Source: Chloroflexota bacterium (GTDB lineage Bacteria > Chloroflexota > Dehalococcoidia > SZUA-161 > SpSt-899). Taken from it: DNA of 5,390 bases. Below, piece by piece: positions 1 to 5,324 of this stretch. Under the pieces are notes generated by a model. That model was not told the origin of the DNA, did not search any database, and saw nothing but the letters and a program-made list of their open reading frames with translations. Each line of letters starts with the position of its first letter. Within the stretch, counting starts at the first letter, position 1. The position numbers and the translations under genes were made by a program. Location: positions 1-5,390 of the forward strand of contig QLUL01000091.1 of NCBI GenBank assembly GCA_018725425.1. The letters are read 5' to 3'.

Positions 1-133
1 CACTGCTAATCATTTGACGGGCAAGATGCCCGTCCTACGGGATCACTGCTAATCATTTGACGGGCAAGATGTCCGTCCTACGGGATCACTGCTAATCATT
101 TGACGGGCAAGATGCCCGTCCTACGGGATCACT
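1..133. repeat. Tandem 43-bp hairpin repeat, three copies
   Basis: Three head-to-tail copies occupy 1-43, 44-86 and 87-129, and a four-base start of a fourth (CACT) ends at 133. The copies are identical except for one C-to-T change at 72. Each copy contains the inverted repeat GACGGGC-AAGAT-GCCCGTC (16-34 in copy 1), with a 7-bp stem and 5-base loop. A second, mutually exclusive hairpin is CCCGT-CCT-ACGGG (29-41). The array begins at or before the window edge, so its full copy number is unknown. It ends seven bases before the alaS stop codon, so it would lie in the 3' untranslated region of alaS mRNA. No U-tract follows the stems in the minus-strand sense, so it is not a standard intrinsic terminator. 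I do not recognise a named repeat family. Confidence 0.95.
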
Positions 134-140
134 CATCATG

Positions 141-2819
141 CTACCCCTTCGCGATCAACCTGGGAACCAATCGCAGTGCCTCATCGATCTTGTTCCTGTC
201 CTTGCCGCCGGCCTGCGCCATTTCAGCTTTGCCCCCACCACCTCCCCCGGTCACCTGGGCCACCTGTTTCACGATATCTCCGGCGTGGATTCCATCGCCG
301 ACTAAATCGGGGGTAACCATCGCCAAAAACCGGGGATTTCCTTCCAGAACCACCCCTAAGACAATCACGGCGCTGCCGAGCTTATCCTTGAGCCAATCTC
401 CCATCTGACGCAATAGCTCCATGTTTGAGGCGGAGACCTTGGCTGCCAGGACATTAATGCCGTCTATCTGCCTGACCTCACGAAGAAGGGATTCGGCCGT
501 CCTACGCAGAAGCTGGCTCTCTAACCCTCTGGCTCGCTTGCGCTCGGCGTTGAACTCGGCGATAAGCGCCACCAGCTTCTCCCCGGCCTCTGAGGGACTC
601 GCCTCAAGCTGGCCTGCGATCACATCCAGCGCAGCAAAACGCTCCGCAATGAGGGCTTCCGCCCCCCTTCCCGTCACCCCCTCGATGCGCCTCATCCCGG
701 AACCAATGCTCCTCTCACTGGTAATATGGAAAAGTCCAATTTCTCCGGTGCTTTGCACATGGGTACCGCCGCAGAGCTCAGCGCTCACCGTCGCCGAAGA
801 ATCGGGGGTTTTGATCTCCAGCATCCGAACCTCATCCCCATATTTTTCCCCAAAGAAGGCCAGTGCGCCTTCGGTCATCGCATCACTGTAGGGGCAGACT
901 CGGCTGGAGACCAGCAGATCCCGGCGGATGTTTTCATTTACCATGCCCTGGACCGTTCTCAACTCCTCTTTGCTCAGGGCGATAAGATGCGTGAAATCGA
1001 ATCTGAAGTGGTCCGGGGCGACCAGCGAGCCTGCCTGGCGGACTTGATCCCCCAGCACCTGACGCAGGGCTGCCTGGAGGAGGTGGGTGGCGGTGTGGTT
1101 GCGAGCGATGTCGAGTCGACGCTCAAAATCGACCTTCGCCACAACTTCCTCACCAACGCTAACCCTTCCTTCTTCTACCCTGCCCAGATGCACCACCAGG
1201 TCGTCGGTTTGCCTTATGGCGCCGATAATTATCACCCTGCCCTGAGGCCCTTTGACCTCGCCAATGTCACCTACCTGCCCCCCCATCTCCCCATAAAAGG
1301 GGGTTTCATACAGCGTTACCTCGATCTCCTGCCCCTGAGAAGCAGCCTCCACTTGCTGCCCACCCACCAGGAGCACTGCGATCTTCGACGCATGACTTAG
1401 CTTGTCGTAACCCACAAACCGAACCGGTGGATAGCGCACTACGACTGCCGATTCTTCACTTTGGCTGATATCCCCCCCGAATTTCTGAACTGCCCGCGCC
1501 CTCTCTCGCTGGCGCTCCATCTCTCGCCCAAAGCCTTCCAGGTCCATGGATAGGCCATGCTCAGCAGCAATTGCGGAGGTAATCTCCCTGGGGAACCCGT
1601 AAGTATCGTAAAGCCGGAAAGCCTGCTCGCCAGGAAGTATCGCCAGGCCACTCGCTTTAGTTTGGGCCATTATTTCGTCCAGCAATCTCATCCCGGTATT
1701 CAAGGTCTGATCGAATCTGCTTTCCTCCAGGTCAATAGTATTGATGATGTAGTCCTTGCTGGTGGCAAGTTCGGGGTAAAGCCATCCCATTTGCTCGATG
1801 ACCACCTTTGCTATCTCGCTGAGGAAAGGCTCATCGAATCCCAGCTTCTTGCCAAAGAGAACCGCCCGCCGCAATACCCGCCGCAGCACATAGCCCCGGC
1901 CCTCGTTGGAGGGGATTACTCCGTCGGCGATTAGAAAGGCAATTGCCCGCCCGTGCTCGGCAACGACTCTCATCGCCCTCTCGACGGTCTCACTTTCGTT
2001 ATATGGGAGGGGGACTCCCGACTCCCGACTCCCGACTCCCGACTCCAGTTTGTGTCCGGTTATCGCGGAAATGCGATCCATGATGGGATTGAACAGATCG
2101 GTTTCATAAACGGACTTCTTGCCCTGCATTATAGCTGCGGTGCGCTCCAGTCCCATGCCGGTATCAATGTTCGGCCTGGGCAGCGGGGTGCGATTCCCCC
2201 GTTCATCCTGGTAGTACTGGGTGAAGACCAGATTCCAGATTTCAGAAAAGCGGCCGCAGCCGCAGGCGGGGCCGCAGTCCGGCTCGCCACAACCAATACC
2301 GAAGTCATACAGAATCTCACTGCACGGCCCGCAGGGACCGCTGTCTCCAGGAGGTCCCCAGAAGTTATCCTCCTCGCCGCAGCGAGCAATCCGCCCTCCA
2401 GGTACCCCGATATCGAGCCAGTAATCAAAAGCCTCATCGTCGTCAAGGAAGACCGTTATCCAGAGGCGCTCCTCCGGCAGGTGCAAACGTTCGGTCACGA
2501 ATTCCCATGCCCAGGCGATGGCCTCCTTCTTGAAGTAGTCGCCCACGCTGAAGTTGCCCAACATCTCGAAGAAAGTCAGGTGCCCGGCGTCTCCGACCGA
2601 ATCAATGTCAGTGGTGCGGAAGCATTTCTGGCACGACACCAGGCGGGGGCTGGGTGAAGTGGCCTCCCCCATAAAATAGGGCTTAATTTGCACCACGCCC
2701 GCACTGGTCAGCAGCAGTGTCGGGTCACCATGTGGCACCAGGGAGGAACTCGGCAGCACCGTATGCCCCTTTTCCCTGAAAAACGTCAGAAAAGCGTCTC
2801 TGATCTCGTTGCTATTCAT
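141..2819 (-). CDS. alaS: Alanine--tRNA ligase (AlaRS), complete
   Basis: Cytoplasmic class II aminoacyl-tRNA synthetase that charges tRNA-Ala with alanine and clears mischarged Ser/Gly. At 892 residues it is slightly longer than the usual ~875. The catalytic domain fills roughly residues 1-240, with motif 2 around residues 68-97 (FRTTDIDSVG through FFEMLGNFSVGDYFK) and motif 3 at DTGMGLER (219-226). A Cys-rich insert (GCGEPDCGPACGCG) spans 176-189. The tRNA-recognition part includes IADGVIPSNEGRGYVLRR (297-314). The editing domain has the zinc/active-site residues H575 and H579 (HTATH) and C683 and H687 (CGGTH). A coiled-coil stretch (about 750-785) leads to the C-Ala/DHHA1 domain with GGGGGGK (858-864). 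I chose ATG at 2819. The in-frame GTG at 2831 lies at or before the predicted transcription start, and the AGGAGG at 2823-2828 sits between the two. MNSNEIRDAFLTFF also matches the family N-terminus. Spacing from AGGAGG to ATG is only three bases, shorter than ideal. Residues 258-269 are a repeat-derived insert. The gene appears to be transcribed alone. Confidence 0.98.
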   Translation of the reverse strand: MNSNEIRDAFLTFFREKGHTVLPSSSLVPHGDPTLLLTSAGVVQIKPYFMGEATSPSPRLVSCQKCFRTTDIDSVGDAGHLTFFEMLGNFSVGDYFKKEAIAWAWEFVTERLHLPEERLWITVFLDDDEAFDYWLDIGVPGGRIARCGEEDNFWGPPGDSGPCGPCSEILYDFGIGCGEPDCGPACGCGRFSEIWNLVFTQYYQDERGNRTPLPRPNIDTGMGLERTAAIMQGKKSVYETDLFNPIMDRISAITGHKLESGVGSRESGVPLPYNESETVERAMRVVAEHGRAIAFLIADGVIPSNEGRGYVLRRVLRRAVLFGKKLGFDEPFLSEIAKVVIEQMGWLYPELATSKDYIINTIDLEESRFDQTLNTGMRLLDEIMAQTKASGLAILPGEQAFRLYDTYGFPREITSAIAAEHGLSMDLEGFGREMERQRERARAVQKFGGDISQSEESAVVVRYPPVRFVGYDKLSHASKIAVLLVGGQQVEAASQGQEIEVTLYETPFYGEMGGQVGDIGEVKGPQGRVIIIGAIRQTDDLVVHLGRVEEGRVSVGEEVVAKVDFERRLDIARNHTATHLLQAALRQVLGDQVRQAGSLVAPDHFRFDFTHLIALSKEELRTVQGMVNENIRRDLLVSSRVCPYSDAMTEGALAFFGEKYGDEVRMLEIKTPDSSATVSAELCGGTHVQSTGEIGLFHITSERSIGSGMRRIEGVTGRGAEALIAERFAALDVIAGQLEASPSEAGEKLVALIAEFNAERKRARGLESQLLRRTAESLLREVRQIDGINVLAAKVSASNMELLRQMGDWLKDKLGSAVIVLGVVLEGNPRFLAMVTPDLVGDGIHAGDIVKQVAQVTGGGGGGKAEMAQAGGKDRNKIDEALRLVPRLIAKG
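2013..2047. repeat. Heptamer tandem repeat (GACTCCC)n inside alaS
   Basis: Four perfect copies of GACTCCC (2013-2040) are followed by a fifth with one mismatch (GACTCCA, 2041-2047). On the coding (minus) strand the unit reads GGGAGTC. Three units make 21 bases, so the translation has a seven-residue period: ESGVGSR then ESGV (residues 259-269 of AlaRS). In other AlaRS proteins the equivalent stretch, between the xITGxK segment and the RVVAEHxRAI helix, is usually a short linker, so this looks like an insertion of about a dozen residues into a surface loop. The reading frame is intact across it. Confidence 0.93.
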
Positions 2820-2835
2820 AACCCTCCTCACATTG

Positions 2836-2864
2836 ATTTTAGGCCAAGTCAGAGACTATGTCAA
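2836..2864 (-). promoter_or_regulatory. Sigma-70-type promoter of alaS
   Basis: On the minus strand, a consensus -35 box TTGACA (2859-2864) is separated by exactly 17 bases from a -10 box TAAAAT (2836-2841). The expected transcription start is about 2829, leaving roughly ten bases before the alaS ATG at 2819. There is therefore no room for a T-box or other leader regulator of the kind seen upstream of some synthetase genes. The AGGAGG ribosome-binding site (2823-2828) would be almost at the 5' end of the mRNA. Confidence 0.85.
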
Positions 2865-2908
2865 TGAAGTGCGTGGGGAGAATAGGGACAACCTGACAGA
2901 GGTGGGCG

Positions 2909-2978
2909 GTAGCCGCAGGCTTTATGCCTGCGAAGGATCGGTCGCCTCCGCAAGCGCACCCATAAAGGGTGCGGCTAC
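2909..2978. repeat. Inverted-repeat element with paired hairpins (REP/BIME-like)
   Basis: The outer ends are a perfect 9-bp inverted repeat, GTAGCCGCA (2909-2917) and TGCGGCTAC (2970-2978). Inside are two hairpins: CGCAGGC-TTTAT-GCCTGCG (2914-2932) and CGCACCC-ATAAA-GGGTGCG (2955-2973). Read on opposite strands, the two halves are copies of one 17-base unit. They differ only where the stem changes from GGC/GCC to CCC/GGG, with both sides of the stem changed together. The element lies between the GYD gene's stop and the alaS promoter. It may end GYD transcription or be a dispersed palindromic element. No transposase is associated with it in this window. Confidence 0.88.
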
Positions 2979-3119
2979 ACCGGGTCGGCGCCTTGCAGTG
3001 TGCTGTTCTAGATATCAGCTAAATTGCCATAGGGATTTCCGGGAGTATTTCTGGGTTCCGCGGCTCATTCGGATCAAGAGCAGGAGGCACAGGAGACAAG
3101 AGGACTAAGAATGGCAGGG

Positions 3120-3407
3120 TTACTTTTTCAGGGCACCGATAAAATCGTCCAGAGACATCGCCGCCAGCGTCATGGTTTGAAGCGTTCCCCTGGCACCCAA
3201 TTCCAGCGCCACCTTGGCTATGGTTTTATTGCTGGGGGCATCAAGGATATTGATGAAATCATACTGACCCAGCAGGGCATACTGGCACAGTATCTTGACC
3301 CCCATGCTCTCTACTTCCTTATTAACCTCCTTAATTCGCTCGGGTTTTTCCTTAATCGTTTTCCTTCCCTCGTCGGTGAGGGTGGTCAGCATAACATAGA
3401 CAGGCAT
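3120..3407 (-). CDS. GYD-domain small protein
   Basis: A 95-residue soluble protein of the GYD-domain family (Pfam GYD), a small alpha/beta ferredoxin-like fold whose biochemical role is not established. The family pattern is visible: an N-terminal strand MPVYVMLTTLTDEGRKTIKE, a helix rich in charged residues (PERIKEVNKEVESMG, 22-36), the signature GQYDFINILDAPS (47-59; GQYD in place of GRYD/GYD), and the C-terminal strand GTLQTMTLAAM (74-84). There is no signal peptide or membrane segment. I chose the ATG at 3407 because AGGAGG lies five bases upstream and because family members start M-P-x-Y. An in-frame ATG at 3428 (MDNEEVRMPV) also has a ribosome-binding-like GAGGTG six bases upstream, so a 102-residue form is possible. 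The gene has its own promoter and sits 159 bases downstream of the QueG-like gene on the same strand, so its expression is probably separable from it. Confidence 0.85.
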   Translation of the reverse strand: MPVYVMLTTLTDEGRKTIKEKPERIKEVNKEVESMGVKILCQYALLGQYDFINILDAPSNKTIAKVALELGARGTLQTMTLAAMSLDDFIGALKK

Positions 3408-3474
3408 TCTTACCTCCTCGTTATCCATATTTTCCACCTCTTGTAACCTGCATTGCCCCCTGCCTTGAGAGTCT

Positions 3475-3504
3475 ATTATACCTCCCCGCTGTCTCCCCTG
3501 TCCA
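3475..3504 (-). promoter_or_regulatory. Sigma-70-type promoter of the GYD gene
   Basis: On the minus strand, a -35 box TGGACA (3499-3504, one mismatch to consensus) and a perfect -10 box TATAAT (3475-3480) are separated by 18 bases. The predicted start is near 3468, giving a leader of about 40 bases to the upstream ATG (3428) or 60 bases to the preferred ATG (3407). The promoter lies in the gap after the QueG-like gene's stop codon. Confidence 0.75.
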
Positions 3505-3566
3505 GATGAGCCCCAATCTACCACGCATGATTGGTTCGGTTTTTTCTCAGCCCCTCTTATAATGGC

Positions 3567-4700
3567 TCAGGCAACGGCCAGAGCAGCCTCAATCTCCTTT
3601 CTGGCCAACTCAGAAGTTTCACGCGCCAGACTGACCTCCAGGATCTCCATAGCCCGACCGCCCCCGATCTTCCCCAGAGCCCAGGCGGCATAGCCACGCA
3701 CCAGCTCCTCCGAGTCCATCATCGCCCGTGCGAGGTCGGGAATGAACTCCGGATCGCCTGTATTCCCCAGGGCAATAGCGGCGTTCCTCTGGAAGTATTT
3801 CTTCTCTCTGATATAGTTGTACATCAGCGGTTGGACGGTCTTGGCGTAGAACTCGTTGGTGAGATTGAGAAGCTTGATTAGCTCGAAATCCTCAGCGACT
3901 TTGACCAGAAACTCATTCGGTGGCAGCTTTGCCTTGAGCCTCTTCTGGTTACGAGGACATACCTCCTGACAGATATCGCAGCCATGAATCCAGGAACCCA
4001 TCTTGTCCCTGATGTCAGGCGGGATGTAGCTTGTGGTGCCCGCTGGAAGGCCATCCTGGGTCATAAAGCAGTTGTAGGTGATGCAGCGGAGCGGGTTCAT
4101 TTTCAGCGGCTCATACAGGGCCCCGGTAGGGCAGGCGTCAATGCAGGCCATGCATTTAGGCGGACACTCTTCTCCCATAGTTGGCTCATCATAGTCAAGT
4201 TCGGCATCGACGATGAAGGCGGTCATGAGGATGAACGACCCTATCCCATCGGCGAAGGTGAATGTATTCTTACCATAGGTGACGATGCCAGCTCGTGCTC
4301 CCGACAGCCGATCGGGAACGACCAGCCGTTGGGCTACTTCGCACCCTTTGTTCTCCAGGAACTCCCGCATCAGTTGACGTCGGGCTCCGTTGATACGACT
4401 GCGGGGGGTGAGGGAACACCTTGCCTGGTAGAGCCGACCTATCTTGCCCACGAGTTTCTCCGGAAAGGACTCCTTGGAGTAATCATAGACTACAACTATG
4501 ATGGACTTGGCCGATGGCATGACGCTCCTGGGGTCAGCGCCCTTGATTGGCTGGGAAGGGCCTTCGATGTACCAGGCGTACATATCGTACCTACCCTTGA
4601 GATCTTCGATGTAGCTCGGGAAACTGTCGGCGGTGGTAATGCCCACCTTGCTGTAACCCAAATCAAGGCCAAAATCTTTGATGTTCTCACTTAGCGACAT
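3567..4700 (-). CDS. QueG-like double [4Fe-4S] cluster protein with HEAT repeats
   Basis: A 377-residue cytoplasmic protein with the architecture of epoxyqueuosine reductase QueG, the cobalamin/[4Fe-4S] enzyme of the last step of queuosine tRNA modification. An N-terminal domain resembling the QueG DUF1730 region (IKDFGLDLGYSKVGITTAD, then MPSAKSIIVVVYDY) is followed by AGIVTYGKNTF (137-147), matching AGLGWxGKxxL of QueG. The ferredoxin part has C179, C183, C186, C190-P, then C206, and C241, C244, C248-P: eight candidate cluster ligands. The C-terminus is a HEAT/PBS-lyase-like repeat (RNAAIALGN, 305-313; WALGKIGGGRA, 340-350). Three features differ from canonical QueG. The GRDYHK-type loop is replaced by CSLTPRSRINGARR, I cannot place the Asp of VDSAP (proposed general acid), and the first cluster motif is CxxxCxxCxxxCP, not CxxCxxCxxxCP. 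It may therefore be a paralogue with another substrate. It has no Tat signal, so it is not a typical reductive dehalogenase. The start ATG at 4700 follows AAGGAGG (4710-4716) by nine bases and overlaps the upstream reading frame by ten. Confidence 0.85.
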   Translation of the reverse strand: MSLSENIKDFGLDLGYSKVGITTADSFPSYIEDLKGRYDMYAWYIEGPSQPIKGADPRSVMPSAKSIIVVVYDYSKESFPEKLVGKIGRLYQARCSLTPRSRINGARRQLMREFLENKGCEVAQRLVVPDRLSGARAGIVTYGKNTFTFADGIGSFILMTAFIVDAELDYDEPTMGEECPPKCMACIDACPTGALYEPLKMNPLRCITYNCFMTQDGLPAGTTSYIPPDIRDKMGSWIHGCDICQEVCPRNQKRLKAKLPPNEFLVKVAEDFELIKLLNLTNEFYAKTVQPLMYNYIREKKYFQRNAAIALGNTGDPEFIPDLARAMMDSEELVRGYAAWALGKIGGGRAMEILEVSLARETSELARKEIEAALAVA

Positions 4701-4950
4701 TGAGGCCGGCCTCCTTTGGCGGTGCGGAAGACTAGGCCTTTCCTGGCCAGTGCATCCAGACGCTTGCCCAGGCCCGGCAGGTCCATCTGTTTCATCTCGG
4801 TCAGCTCTTCAAGGTTTTTTCCGGAAAGTGGCATACCAGTCAGCAAGGACGCCTCCTCTGTAAGGATGACAGCCGCTTTTCATAGTAATCATACGCCCGG
4901 CGCATCACCCGTCCTAGATTGAAACAGATATACTTTCCAGCATCATACAT
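4691..4950 (-). pseudogene. Small winged-helix/MarR-like regulator, split in two frames
   Basis: Two short frames together read like one small regulator. The first (4840-4950, 36 codons) starts at ATG 4950, eight bases after GGAG (4959-4962), and encodes MYDAGKYICFNLGRVMRRAY then DYYEKRL, much like the first helix of MarR-family proteins. It then degenerates to SSLQRRRPC and stops. The second frame is open from 4879 to a TAA at 4691-4693. It encodes TEEASLLTGMPLSGKNLEEL, then a recognition-helix/wing-like DLPGLGKRLDALARKGLVFR. A slip of -1, or one missing base, between 4879 and about 4842 would join them. Joining at the AAAA run (4877-4880) gives an 86-residue protein. The second frame could also be translated alone from TTG 4846, five bases after a strong AGAGGAGG (4852-4859), overlapping the first frame's stop by seven bases (51 residues). 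It ends ten bases inside the QueG-like gene. Options are a pseudogene, a sequencing error, programmed frameshifting, or two coupled small proteins. The family assignment is tentative. Confidence 0.5.
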
Positions 4951-4985
4951 GGTTTATGCTCCGATAGTTGGTACACAAGCATTAT

Positions 4986-5003
4986 GTTTACCTTATAGTA
5001 AAC
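4986..5003. promoter_or_regulatory. Operator-like inverted repeat over the -10 box
   Basis: A perfect 6-bp inverted repeat with a 6-base centre, GTTTAC-CTTATA-GTAAAC, covers the -10 hexamer and the predicted transcription start of the operon. The size, symmetry and position are those expected of a site bound by a dimeric winged-helix repressor. The first gene of the operon looks like such a regulator, so autoregulation is a reasonable guess. Binding is not demonstrated by the sequence alone. Confidence 0.55.
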
Positions 5004-5023
5004 CTCCCGTTTGCCTTTGTCAA
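4995..5023 (-). promoter_or_regulatory. Sigma-70-type promoter of the regulator/QueG-like operon
   Basis: On the minus strand, a perfect -35 box TTGACA (5018-5023) lies 17 bases from the -10 box TACTAT (4995-5000). The predicted start is near 4988, leaving about 38 bases to the ATG at 4950. The absence of a second convincing promoter before 4700, together with the overlapping frames, suggests that the small regulator-like gene and the QueG-like gene are cotranscribed from here. Confidence 0.8.
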
Positions 5024-5257
5024 GAGAGGTATGGGCGAGGCAAGCTGTCTGGTTATTGGTTATTGAGACTCACCTGCCCAGTGAGGTAGCTCTGTATCCC
5101 ATGGGATGAAAAAATTGGTGCTTGCAACCGGAGACTTAAAGCGGGGGCATTTCAAGAAAAATCTCTGCCCTGCTTTATTCTAAGATTCGCTCAGGTCATC
5201 ACCTGCAGGGTGCAGCTTTTGTATTTTGTATCCGGACTCACGGATGATTAAGAACCC
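5024..5257. other. Intergenic region, no gene seen
   Basis: No credible coding frame was found on either strand between the minus-strand operon promoter and the plus-strand promoter. The longest start-to-stop frame noticed is 25 codons (5106-5183) and lacks a ribosome-binding site. The stretch contains a 12-bp palindrome ATCCCATGGGAT (5096-5107) and a short stem CTGCA-GGG-TGCAG followed by CTTTT (5203-5220), neither with a clear role. The region separates two divergent transcription units. Confidence 0.7.
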
Positions 5258-5286
5258 TTGACATCGCTTGCTTTTCCAGTTAGAAT
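5258..5286 (+). promoter_or_regulatory. Sigma-70-type promoter of the riboswitch transcript
   Basis: A perfect -35 box TTGACA (5258-5263) is followed after 17 bases by the -10 box TAGAAT (5281-5286, one mismatch). The predicted start is near 5293, about 38 bases before the conserved core of the cobalamin riboswitch. A TATAAT at 5291-5296 is 27 bases from this -35 box and is unlikely to be its partner. Confidence 0.85.
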
Positions 5287-5324
5287 ACTATATAATAGCA
5301 ACAGTAGACCACAATTGAATAGAT

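Noticed and set aside
1..133. The tandem repeats as a CRISPR array
   Set aside because: The 43-bp units abut with no unique spacers between them and there are no cas genes.
100..2657. Several plus-strand open frames opposite alaS (for example 421-891, 726-1400, 1557-1934, 1953-2657)
   Set aside because: They are antisense to a fully conserved alaS, their translations match no recognisable family, and they are Pro/Arg/Ser-rich as expected of shadow frames.
3111..3446. Plus-strand 111-codon frame preceded by purine-rich sequence with AGGAGG
   Set aside because: It is antisense to the GYD gene, its AGGAGG is too far from the ATG at 3111, and no family is recognisable.
3535..3563. Plus-strand TATAAT (3558-3563) with a weak TTCGGT 17 bases upstream
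   Set aside because: The -35 match is poor and no plus-strand gene follows. It points into the antisense of the QueG-like gene.
3984..4694. 236-codon plus-strand open frame opposite the QueG-like gene
   Set aside because: It lies wholly antisense to the conserved iron-sulfur protein and its translation shows no domain. The minus-strand frame has the cysteine motifs and a ribosome-binding site.
5096..5107. 12-bp perfect palindrome ATCCCATGGGAT
   Set aside because: It is not placed over either promoter and has no second copy, so it may be chance.
5106..5183. 25-codon plus-strand frame beginning MKKLVLATGD
   Set aside because: It has no ribosome-binding site or promoter at a suitable distance, and it is too short with no recognisable motif.
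5203..5220. Stem CTGCA-GGG-TGCAG followed by CTTTT, intrinsic-terminator-like on the plus strand
   Set aside because: The stem has only five pairs with a short T run, and there is no plus-strand gene upstream for it to terminate.
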